Shown here one piece after another: positions 8,204 to 15,752 of a stretch of DNA of 64,000 bases (position 1 is the stretch's first letter; every line of letters starts with the position of its first letter). Position numbers and translations under genes: made by a program. The notes below the pieces were generated by a model. It did not search any database and was not told the DNA's origin. It worked only from the letters and a program-made list of their open reading frames with translations. This DNA is from an uncultured Eisenbergiella sp. GTDB lineage: Bacteria > Bacillota > Clostridia > Lachnospirales > Lachnospiraceae. The stretch spans positions 1-64,000 of the forward strand of contig CAJUEL010000017.1 of the NCBI GenBank assembly GCA_910585455.1, given 5' to 3'.

Positions 8204-9343
8204 TCATATCTTCGCAGACCTGTCTGTACTGTTACGCACTTCCTCCAGATAGCACGCCACCACCTTCCTGCGGTCAAAGTGCCGCTCCACATGTCGTCTT
8301 GCCTGCTCTCCCATCCGTTCCCGTTCCTTAACCGGCATGGCAAGAAACCGCCGGATCGCATCCGTCAGGCTGTCCGCATTTTTAGGCGCGAAGGCGATGC
8401 CCGAAATGCCATCCTCGAATATTTCCCGGCAGCCGCTTATGTTTCCGGCGATGACCGGTCTTCCCGTCGCCGCCGCCTCCTGCAGCACGTTGGACATGCC
8501 CTCATGATAGGAGGGATGCACCAGCGCCATACAGCGCTCATAAAAGAAATCCGTATCCTCCCGATATCCATAATACCGCAGAATACCCTTCTTCTGCAAG
8601 TCCTCTATCTGCGGTCTGTATTTCTTTTCCGTTTCCTCTTCATATGCCCCCACAAGCTCGAAGACCACCTCCGGATGCTCCCGGCAGACCGTCTGCGCCG
8701 CTGTCAAAAGCTCCTCGATCCCCTTGTCCTTCATAATCCGCATGACGGACAGCAGGCGGCATTCCTTCTCCTTCGGATAGGGTCTCTTTACATGCTCTTC
8801 CAGATTCACACCCGAACCGGGGATGACCCGGATATGGTCCTTTAACGACACACAGCCCTTCTCCAGCATGAAATCCCGGTTTTTCTGATTCTGAAAAAAA
8901 ATGCAGGCGGCATGCCGCAGGCTCACCCGATACATGCCGATCAGCAGCTTTTGCAGAACGCCGCCGTTTTCCAGCCCGGACCCCAGCCCTGTGATGTTCA
9001 CAAGCCTGGGGATGCGAAGCAGGCGGCACGCAAAGCCTCCGTATATATTCGGCTTTATCGTATAGGTCAGCACCACTCCGGGTCTGACCTCCTTCATCAG
9101 CTTTTTATAAAAAAGAAGCAGCCCGATATCCTTTGCCGGATTCATGCCCCGCCGCTCCATGACGGTCGGATGGCAGATGCAGCCCAGCGCCTCTATTTTG
9201 GAAAGATGACCCGTATCCGGCACAGACACATGCACGCTGTAGCCCGCCTCCAAAAACGCGGTCAGCACCTCTTTCCTGAAATCATACAGCCCGGAATCCA
9301 GATTGCCCAGAATCAGGACGGTATGTCCGTTCGTATTTTTCAT
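8204..9343 (-). CDS. GT4 glycosyltransferase, PglA-like
   Basis: About 379 residues, GT-B fold. The N-lobe has LILGNLDSGLYDFRKEVLTA and TYTIKPNIYGGFACR, then NITGLGSGLENGG, a pattern shared with PglA/CapM-type transferases that extend undecaprenyl-PP-linked HexNAc. The C-lobe has VMRIMKDKGIEELL and the E-x7-E block in HPSYHEGMSNVLQEAAATG. It lies with pglD-, pglC-, pglE- and pglF-like genes, so addition of the second sugar (GalNAc or GalNAcA) is the natural inference. ATG at 9343 is used because GGGGAG is 8 nt upstream; an in-frame GTG sits two codons earlier. Confidence 0.82.
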   Translation of the reverse strand: MKNTNGHTVLILGNLDSGLYDFRKEVLTAFLEAGYSVHVSVPDTGHLSKIEALGCICHPTVMERRGMNPAKDIGLLLFYKKLMKEVRPGVVLTYTIKPNIYGGFACRLLRIPRLVNITGLGSGLENGGVLQKLLIGMYRVSLRHAACIFFQNQKNRDFMLEKGCVSLKDHIRVIPGSGVNLEEHVKRPYPKEKECRLLSVMRIMKDKGIEELLTAAQTVCREHPEVVFELVGAYEEETEKKYRPQIEDLQKKGILRYYGYREDTDFFYERCMALVHPSYHEGMSNVLQEAAATGRPVIAGNISGCREIFEDGISGIAFAPKNADSLTDAIRRFLAMPVKERERMGEQARRHVERHFDRRKVVACYLEEVRNSTDRSAKI

Positions 9344-9382
9344 CGTCACATCTCCCCGATATCCCGGTCCTTTGACATCCTG

Positions 9383-10015
9383 TCATTTGACAAGCCGCCC
9401 TGCCGGCGTTCCCACATAAATGCCGGGCTCCCGGATATCCTTCACCACCGTGCAGCCCGCGCCGATCATACAGTCCTTGGCAATGCGCAGGTTATTTCTG
9501 ACGCTGGCGCCGATGCCGACCCAGCTGCGCGTCCCGACCGTCACCGTCCCGGCCAGCGCCGCATTGGGCGAAATATGAACAAAGTCCTCCAGCACACAGT
9601 CATGCTCCACGATCGCGCCCGTATTGACAATGCAATGTCTGCCGGTTTTCGCGCCCGCATTGATGACGGCGTTTGCCATGACCACGGTTCCTTCCCCGAT
9701 TTCTACGTCCAGAACGGAAAGAATTGCCGCCGGATGAATTGCCGTATACCACAAAACCCGCTGTTTTAAAAAACCGGCAATTTTCTCCCGGATTTTCGCG
9801 CTGCCGATCCCGATCACAAAGTATGCGTCCTCATATTTTTCATAATCCGCTACGACGCCCAATACGGGAATGCCCGCGATCTGTTTCGGAAGCTCCCTGT
9901 CGTCGTCCAGAAAGCCCAACACCTGATCGCCGGATTTCATGACGATATCCGCGATCACCCTGCCGTGACCGCTCGCCCCGATGATCACAACCTTCTTATC
10001 CATGCCCGCTCCCAT
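9383..10015 (-). CDS. pglD: PglD/NeuD-family sugar O/N-acetyltransferase
   Basis: 210 residues. An N-terminal Rossmann-like UDP-sugar domain begins KKVVIIGASGHGRVIADIV, followed by a left-handed beta-helix built of hexapeptide repeats (IGEGTVVMANAVINAGAKTG onward) and the acetyl-CoA end VKDIREPGIYVGTPAGRLVK. The likely catalytic His is in GAIVEHDCVLEDFVHISP. In the bacillosamine pathway PglD N-acetylates the 4-amine of the PglE product. The flanking pglC-like and aminotransferase genes support that role. A GTGCG...CGCAC hairpin precedes the ribosome site. Confidence 0.82.
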   Translation of the reverse strand: MGAGMDKKVVIIGASGHGRVIADIVMKSGDQVLGFLDDDRELPKQIAGIPVLGVVADYEKYEDAYFVIGIGSAKIREKIAGFLKQRVLWYTAIHPAAILSVLDVEIGEGTVVMANAVINAGAKTGRHCIVNTGAIVEHDCVLEDFVHISPNAALAGTVTVGTRSWVGIGASVRNNLRIAKDCMIGAGCTVVKDIREPGIYVGTPAGRLVK

Positions 10016-10037
10016 CCGTGCGGTATGCGCACTTTTT

Positions 10038-10670
10038 TCATTCCTTCGTGCCGCGAAAGGGCTCCATCGTCACGGAGGTTTCGCTGCTGATTCCCTCCCG
10101 TTTCAGCACTGCAAAAAAGGTCTGAAACACAATCTTCATGTCCAGCAGGAAGGAAATATGCTCCACATAATACACGTCCAGCTCAAACCGCTCCTCCCAG
10201 CTGATGGCGTTGCGACCGTGCACCTGGGCATAGCCCGTCAGCCCGCTGCGCACCTCATGCCTGCGATGCTGCCGCTCGTTATACAGAGGCAGATATTCCA
10301 CCTTTAACGGTCTGGGACCCACCAGGGAAAGATCCCCCTTTAAAATGCACCACAGCTCCGGCAGCTCATCAATGGACAGGCTGCGAAGCGTTTTGCCAAA
10401 GGAGGTGAGCCGCTGCTCATCCGGCAGCAGATTGCCCTCCGCATCCCGGGCGTCCGACATGCTCCGGAATTTATAAAGCTTAAAAATCCGTTCATCCTTC
10501 CCCGGACGCTCCTGACAGAAAATGACAGGGCTTCCCAGCCTGATCCGGACCAACAGCGCCGTAATGAGAAGGACAGGAGAAAGCGCTACCAGCCCGACAA
10601 GGGCGCAGCAAATATCCAACAGCCGTTTCACATATTTTTCGTAAATTCCCGCTTTGTGCTTTTGGTTCAT
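10038..10670 (-). CDS. pglC: Phosphoglycosyl transferase (PglC-like, initiating enzyme)
   Basis: 210 residues, monotopic PGT family. A single membrane hairpin (LLDICCALVGLVALSPVLLI) is followed by the catalytic block FCQERPGKDERIFKLYKFRS, with the Asp-Glu dyad later in LRSLSIDELPELWCILKGD, then SLVGPRPLKVEYLPLY and RSGLTGYAQVHGRN. It transfers a phospho-sugar (predicted diNAcBac-1-P or another HexNAc-1-P) to undecaprenyl phosphate at the cytoplasmic membrane face, starting glycan assembly. At this length it has no extra N-terminal TM domain as in WbaP. GCGGAGG precedes the ATG. Confidence 0.88.
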   Translation of the reverse strand: MNQKHKAGIYEKYVKRLLDICCALVGLVALSPVLLITALLVRIRLGSPVIFCQERPGKDERIFKLYKFRSMSDARDAEGNLLPDEQRLTSFGKTLRSLSIDELPELWCILKGDLSLVGPRPLKVEYLPLYNERQHRRHEVRSGLTGYAQVHGRNAISWEERFELDVYYVEHISFLLDMKIVFQTFFAVLKREGISSETSVTMEPFRGTKE

Positions 10671-10719
10671 ACCGTGCTTCCTCCGCTTTCCTCAGCATGC
10701 TCTGCCGCTCATGCGCTTC

Positions 10720-11853
10720 TCATTTTTTTCCGAACTGCTCCCGGACAATGGAAATGATCAGCTCCATATCCTCTGCCGTATTCTTGATATCGCTGGGCAG
10801 GCACAGGCCCCGGTCAAAAATATCCTCCGACACGCTCTTTCCTTCCACCGCCTGCACGAAATCACAGTCCGCAAACACAGGCTGCAGATGCATCGGCTTC
10901 CAGATCGGCCTGCTTTCAATATTTTGAGCCGCCAGCGCATCCATGATCTGGTCGGGCGTAACCGCGCATCCGGGCGCGATCGTCATACAGGAAAGCCAGT
11001 TATTGGCATCCCCGTCCGGATTCATGGGATTCATGGCGATTTGGGGAATATCCGCAAAGGCTTCCCGGTATTGCCGGTAAATCGCCTGCTTTTTCGCTTT
11101 ATGCTCCTCAAGGTGCAGAAGCTGTCCTCTTCCGATGCCCGCCACGATGTTGGACATGCGGTAGTTGTAGCCGATAACGGAATGCTGATAATGCCGAGCA
11201 GGATCCCGCGCCTGGGTGGATAAAAACCGCGCCCGCTCGATGATTGCGACATCCTTTGCCGCCAGCATCCCGCCGCCGGAGGTGGTGATGATTTTATTGC
11301 CGTTAAAGGAATAAATGCCAAAATCTCCAAAGGTTCCCGTCATCTGCCCCTTGAAGGTACTGCTTAAGGATTCCGCGGCATCCTCGATCAGCAAAACGCC
11401 ATGCTCCCGGCAGATCGCCGCGATTTCATCAATTTTGGCGGGCGTGCCGTACAGGTGTACCGCGATCACCGCCACAGGATGGGGGTATTTTTCAAAGGCC
11501 TTTTTTAATGCCACAGGATCCATATTCCAGGTGTCCGGCTCCGAATCGATGAATACCAGCTTCGCCTTTTCATAGCATGCCGGATTGACGCTGGCAGAAA
11601 AGGTCAGGGATTGGGCAAACACGATATCCCCCTGCTTCACGCCGGAAAGAATCGTCGCCAGATGCAGTGCCGCCGTTCCCGAAGAGAGCGCCGCCGCATG
11701 GCCACAGCCCGCATACCCCTCCAGCTCCTTTTCAAAGGCGTTTACATTCGGCCCCAGAGGCGCTACCCAGTTGGTGTCGAAAGCCTCCTGCACGAATCTC
11801 TGCTCGTCCCCATGCATCGTGGGCGAGGATAAATAAATCTTTTTCCGCTCCAT
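10720..11853 (-). CDS. pglE: DegT/DnrJ/EryC1/StrS aminotransferase (PglE-like)
   Basis: 377 residues, PLP fold type I. YLSSPTMHGDEQRFVQEAFD at the start and GCGHAAALSSGTAALHLA (cofactor phosphate site) are typical; the Schiff-base Lys is in YSFNGNKIITTSGGGM. It fits the PglE group that aminates UDP-4-keto-6-deoxy-GlcNAc. The pglF-, pglD- and pglC-like neighbours make this pathway assignment strong, though PseC/Per-like substrates remain possible. Its leader is copy D of the recurrent two-hairpin element, ending in GGGGAGG. Confidence 0.85.
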   Translation of the reverse strand: MERKKIYLSSPTMHGDEQRFVQEAFDTNWVAPLGPNVNAFEKELEGYAGCGHAAALSSGTAALHLATILSGVKQGDIVFAQSLTFSASVNPACYEKAKLVFIDSEPDTWNMDPVALKKAFEKYPHPVAVIAVHLYGTPAKIDEIAAICREHGVLLIEDAAESLSSTFKGQMTGTFGDFGIYSFNGNKIITTSGGGMLAAKDVAIIERARFLSTQARDPARHYQHSVIGYNYRMSNIVAGIGRGQLLHLEEHKAKKQAIYRQYREAFADIPQIAMNPMNPDGDANNWLSCMTIAPGCAVTPDQIMDALAAQNIESRPIWKPMHLQPVFADCDFVQAVEGKSVSEDIFDRGLCLPSDIKNTAEDMELIISIVREQFGKK

Positions 11854-11905
11854 TTTTATGCCTCCCCGCGCGCTTTAGCGCGCATACCAATCAATGGTAT
11901 GAAAA
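11854..11905 (-). promoter_or_regulatory. Recurrent two-hairpin leader, copy D (pglE)
   Basis: The minus strand reads ATACCATTGATTGGTAT, a 6-bp stem with a TTGAT loop, then GCGCGCTAAAGCGCGC, a perfect 6-bp stem with a TAAA loop, then GGGGAGG and the ATG. This is the cleanest copy of the family. Confidence 0.65.
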
Positions 11906-11925
11906 TTTATTTTCGTACTTTCTTT

Positions 11926-12033
11926 TTAAAAACTATCCAGTTCATCCTCATAATGTGTCACAATGCCGTCCCGCAGGCGCACAAAGCCACGAATTTCTTC
12001 TATTACCAGTTCCTTCACTCCCGTTGCTTCCAT
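11926..12033 (-). CDS. Possible 35-residue small protein
   Basis: A short frame starting with ATG 17 nt after the VOC gene stop: MEATGVKELVIEEIRGFVRL then RDGIVTHYEDELDSF. It is acidic, with an amphipathic look and no membrane segment. AGGGG lies 12 nt before the ATG, which is long. The frame fills most of the VOC-pglE gap and ends before leader copy D. No family is recognised; it could be a fortuitous frame or the remnant of a longer gene. Confidence 0.35.
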   Translation of the reverse strand: MEATGVKELVIEEIRGFVRLRDGIVTHYEDELDSF

Positions 12034-12050
12034 CACTCTCTGCACCCCTG

Positions 12051-12467
12051 TTACGCTTCCTGGCCGCAGTCAGGCGCGCACGGCTCCAGCAGCTCCAGCA
12101 TTCCCATCGCCGCATGCATCAAAAAGGTCACTCTGCGTCCGCCGATCGCTGGCGCAGGCGCAGGCTCATCCATCCGGACGCAGCCGCCATTTTCCAGCGC
12201 CGCAAGCTCTGCCGCAAAATCCTCCGTTTCATAGCAAATATGATAGGGCGCATTTTTGTAGGTTTTAATCAGTCCCGCCACCACCGAATCCGGGGCATAG
12301 GGGCTGACCAGCTCGATCCGGTATCCATCCTTTTCAAGAAACAGAATGTCCACCTTGCGATATTCGTCATGGGTCATGCCGCCCTCCCGCACATAGCCCA
12401 TCGCCTCAAACGCGGCAGCCGCCTTTTCTATTTTTTTTACCAGATAACCGATATGATGTATTTTCAT
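12051..12467 (-). CDS. VOC-superfamily protein (glyoxalase/epimerase-like)
   Basis: 138 residues, two beta-alpha-beta-beta-beta modules. MKIHHIGYLVKKIEKAAAAF provides the first metal His; YRIELVSPYAPDS a Glu; YHICYETEDF a second His; and GMLELLEP the final Glu, the H/E/H/E pattern of methylmalonyl-CoA epimerase-like VOC proteins. Its role in the glycan cluster is unknown; similar genes occur in capsule and O-antigen loci. The ATG overlaps the stop of the membrane-protein gene by one base, so it is translationally coupled, with GGGTGG upstream. Confidence 0.75.
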   Translation of the reverse strand: MKIHHIGYLVKKIEKAAAAFEAMGYVREGGMTHDEYRKVDILFLEKDGYRIELVSPYAPDSVVAGLIKTYKNAPYHICYETEDFAAELAALENGGCVRMDEPAPAPAIGGRRVTFLMHAAMGMLELLEPCAPDCGQEA

Positions 12468-13855
12468 CACGCTTCCACCCTTTTTTGCAAAACCTTTTCC
12501 CGAAACCTCCTCGGCATCGCATTTCCCAAAAGCAACAGCCCGCTGCAGTAAAAAAGCGGCATATTATAAATGGTATAGCGGGTCTGGCAGAAGATGAGCG
12601 CCGATACCACCGTCACATTGCCCACTATGGAAAGCAGCGTGAAGATTCCCAGCAGGCTGAGCCTGTCCAGACCGTTTTTGTGCAGATTCCAGAAAAGCAG
12701 CGCGATATAGGCAGCATAGGCAAACGCTGCATATCCCATCAGCACCGGCGTGCACTGCGCCACTGTGGTGACCAGCCCTACCAGATAGCTGTCCAGAAAA
12801 GTACGCACAAGCCTTCCTTTGATCCGGGGCAGAACCGCATCGATCATTTCCTGTGTCAAAAGGTCCACCTGTTCCTCCAGATAGGAGGGATCCCCCTCTT
12901 CCCTTTCGTATACGTGTTCCCGCACCATGCGCCACATCGTATCGATCTGAATATGATCATAGTGTTCCTCAAAATGCGCCGCCCGCGCATGCCAGCCGAC
13001 TCCCGCACTTTCTTTTAAATAACCGCCCGCCTCACAGGCATCATAAATCTGCTCATACAGGGACCGCAGCTGTTGATCTTCAATCGCTTCCCCGTCCTGC
13101 CGCTGCGCGTTATAAAAAACCATTGTGGCAAGAAACCGGTTATCGCTGGAATGTCCCGAAAAGGATCCCCGCAGCACAAAATTGTAGCTACAGTCAAAAA
13201 GCATGCTTCCCAGAATGATCATGGCGCTGCAGCCGCATACCGCAAGCAGTCCCCTTTTATAGCATTTCCCCTTTATCGTCACATATCCAATGGCAATGAC
13301 CAGCAATATCAGGCTCAGATACATCTGCTTCCGGGTCAGAATCAGCAGAAAGGATAGCAGGCAGGTCCATGCCAGCCTGCTTTTTTTCGGATGATAGCAA
13401 TATGCCAGCAGGCAGCGGAAAAACAGCAAAAACAAAGAACACGCGATTCCTTCCGTCAAAATGCTGTTGGAATACATGGAGGCGCGCTTTGCGGCAAACC
13501 GGCAAAGTAAAGAGGTGGCAAGCGGCATCGCCAAAAGCAAAAATCCCATCAGCCCTGACAGCTTAAACTCCCGGCGGCAAAAATCCGCCAGGCTCCATGC
13601 GGCAGCCGCTGCCAGAATGCTCTGTAAAAATGCCGCCACCGTCAGATAAAACTCTCCGTTTGTCGAAAAAACTGCGCGAAGCGCCGCCAGAAACAGCGGA
13701 TAAAGGGGCTCCCGGGAAATATCCATATAGATATAGCTGGGAGAATCCACACAGATCACCGCTCCGTCAAACACCGCAAAAAAAAGATAAAATACCAATG
13801 CCGCCGCCAGAATCGCTCCGGAGGTCAACGCATCCTTCCTGTTTTGAACAGACAT
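12467..13855 (-). CDS. Polytopic membrane protein, GT-C-like (paralogue 2)
   Basis: 462 residues, about ten membrane segments, paralogous to 5380-6780. The first outside loop reads AVICVDSPSYIYMDISREPL; the shared C-terminus is TRYTIYNMPLFYCSGLLLL. A hydrophilic region at about 245-335 is predicted outside and includes RAAHFEEHYD, matching RAAHLEQFHD in paralogue 1. The first-loop acidic motif keeps Asp but lacks the second acidic residue present in paralogue 1, so donors or activity may differ. It lies between the pglF-like gene and the VOC gene. Confidence 0.65.
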   Translation of the reverse strand: MSVQNRKDALTSGAILAAALVFYLFFAVFDGAVICVDSPSYIYMDISREPLYPLFLAALRAVFSTNGEFYLTVAAFLQSILAAAAAWSLADFCRREFKLSGLMGFLLLAMPLATSLLCRFAAKRASMYSNSILTEGIACSLFLLFFRCLLAYCYHPKKSRLAWTCLLSFLLILTRKQMYLSLILLVIAIGYVTIKGKCYKRGLLAVCGCSAMIILGSMLFDCSYNFVLRGSFSGHSSDNRFLATMVFYNAQRQDGEAIEDQQLRSLYEQIYDACEAGGYLKESAGVGWHARAAHFEEHYDHIQIDTMWRMVREHVYEREEGDPSYLEEQVDLLTQEMIDAVLPRIKGRLVRTFLDSYLVGLVTTVAQCTPVLMGYAAFAYAAYIALLFWNLHKNGLDRLSLLGIFTLLSIVGNVTVVSALIFCQTRYTIYNMPLFYCSGLLLLGNAMPRRFREKVLQKRVEA

Positions 13856-13880
13856 TCCAAAACTCCCTTTTCACAGCCGC

Positions 13881-15752
13881 TCACTCTGTATAGTGGTAAG
13901 TGGGCACAATCCTTTGTATCAGCGGGCGGATGTCATTGCATTCGCCCTTAGAAGCATCCTCCAGCTCCTTTAACCAGACAAAAAACTGCCTTTCGTCCAT
14001 TTCGATCGGTTTCCCGATATGAATCAGCTTATTTTCCGTATTCTGCAACCCTTCTTCCTCCATCAGAAGCTCCTCATAAAGCTTCTCGCCGGGACGCAGT
14101 CCGGTAAATTCAATTTTAATATCCTCATCCACCTTATAACCGGACAGGCGGATCAGGTTCCTGGCCAGGTCCAGAATCCGGACAGGCTCTCCCATATCCA
14201 GCACAAAGATCTCGCCGCCTCTGGCATATGCGCCCGCCTGCAGCACCAGCGACACCGCCTCGGGTATCGTCATAAAATAACGGATGATATCCGGATGGGT
14301 GACGGTCACGGGACCGCCCGCCTCGATCTGGCGCTTAAACAGCGGAATCACACTGCCGTTGGAGCCCAGCACATTGCCGAAGCGTACCGCCACGAATTCC
14401 GTATCGTAATGGCGGTTGAAGGTCTGCACGATCATCTCACAGATACGCTTGCTCGCCCCCATGATATTGGTAGGGTTTACCGCCTTGTCCGTGGAAATCA
14501 TGACGAACTTTTTCGCATTGTTCTCCGCCGCCGCCATGGCGGTTTTCCAGGTGCCGAACACGTTGTTTTTCACCGCCTCATTGGGGCTGTCCTCCATCAG
14601 GGGCACATGCTTGTGCGCCGCCGCATGGTAAACAATATCCGGATGATATTTTTCAAATACGGAATTGATCCGGTTGGTATTGCGCACGCTTCCGATGAGC
14701 ACCACAAGATCCAGCCGGGGATACCGCTCCTTTAGCTCCTGCTGAATATCATAAGCATTATTTTCATAAATGTCAAAAATCACCAGCTGCCGGGGCTGAT
14801 GCTGGGCGATCTGCCTGCACAGCTCACTGCCGATGGAGCCGCCGCCTCCGGTCACAAGCACCGTCTTGTTCTGCACATAGCCCGCGATGGAATCCAGATC
14901 CACCCGGATCGGCTCCCGTCCCAGGAGATCTTCCACCTCCACATCCCGCAGCTTGCTGACGTTCACCTCTCCGTTCACAAGCTGATAAATGCCCGGCAGA
15001 GAGCGCAGCTTACAGCTGGTTTCCTTACAGATTTCCAGAATTTCCCGGATCTGTGTCCGGGACGCGGAGGGCATCGCCAAAAAGATCTCATCCACATCAT
15101 AAATATCCACGGACTCGATGATTTTGTCCCTGCCGCCCACCACCTTGATTCCCTGGATGAACCGTCCCCATTTATCCTTATCGTCGTCAATAATACAACG
15201 GATCACCATCGTGGAATAATTGCTTCCCACAATTTCCTTGATGATCGTATTTCCCGCCTCTCCCGCACCGATGATCATGACGGAAATGCTGTTCTTCTTA
15301 TTCTGCATCTTATGCTTTCTGCTGCGCAAAAAGCGGTAAGAAAACCGGCTCGCAAACACGACGGAAAGCAGGATAAAAAAGTACATGAAATAGTAGCTGT
15401 CCGGCACCGCCTTTATGGATACCTTAAACAGGTTTACGCCTATCCCGGTCGTGACACTGGCGAGCAGACAGGAGATCACGATATTCTGCAGCTCTGTTTC
15501 CCCCGCAAACGCCCACAGGCTGTGATATAGCCTGAAAAGGTAAAAAATAACCAATGTGAGCACGATATTGATGCACAGATAGTTGCGGATCGGCGTAAGA
15601 AATTCCGGCGCCACATCATTGATTTTGAAATCGTACCGGAACAAAATCGCAAGAAAGCTCGCCGCCACCACGCCGATGATATCATATGCAATTAGTGCCG
15701 TCCTTCGGTAGAACAGCTGAACGTTAAAGTTTTTCCGGTTTATCGTTTTCAT
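13881..15752 (-). CDS. pglF: Membrane-anchored UDP-GlcNAc 4,6-dehydratase (PglF/FlaA1-like)
   Basis: 623 residues. Four TM segments (about 20-140), a first Rossmann CoA-binding-like domain (MIIGAGEAGNTIIKEIV), then an SDR domain with KTVLVTGGGGSIGSELCRQI and the catalytic region MISTDKAVNPTNIMGASKR, in which Met replaces the SDR Tyr as in inverting/retaining dehydratases. It converts UDP-GlcNAc to the 4-keto-6-deoxy sugar at the cytoplasmic face, the first bacillosamine step. Start set at the ATG of MKTINRKNFN because the longer frame only overlaps the ligase gene; GGAAAGG/AGGAG precede it. It overlaps the upstream gene by 29 bp. Confidence 0.88.
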   Translation of the reverse strand: MKTINRKNFNVQLFYRRTALIAYDIIGVVAASFLAILFRYDFKINDVAPEFLTPIRNYLCINIVLTLVIFYLFRLYHSLWAFAGETELQNIVISCLLASVTTGIGVNLFKVSIKAVPDSYYFMYFFILLSVVFASRFSYRFLRSRKHKMQNKKNSISVMIIGAGEAGNTIIKEIVGSNYSTMVIRCIIDDDKDKWGRFIQGIKVVGGRDKIIESVDIYDVDEIFLAMPSASRTQIREILEICKETSCKLRSLPGIYQLVNGEVNVSKLRDVEVEDLLGREPIRVDLDSIAGYVQNKTVLVTGGGGSIGSELCRQIAQHQPRQLVIFDIYENNAYDIQQELKERYPRLDLVVLIGSVRNTNRINSVFEKYHPDIVYHAAAHKHVPLMEDSPNEAVKNNVFGTWKTAMAAAENNAKKFVMISTDKAVNPTNIMGASKRICEMIVQTFNRHYDTEFVAVRFGNVLGSNGSVIPLFKRQIEAGGPVTVTHPDIIRYFMTIPEAVSLVLQAGAYARGGEIFVLDMGEPVRILDLARNLIRLSGYKVDEDIKIEFTGLRPGEKLYEELLMEEEGLQNTENKLIHIGKPIEMDERQFFVWLKELEDASKGECNDIRPLIQRIVPTYHYTE

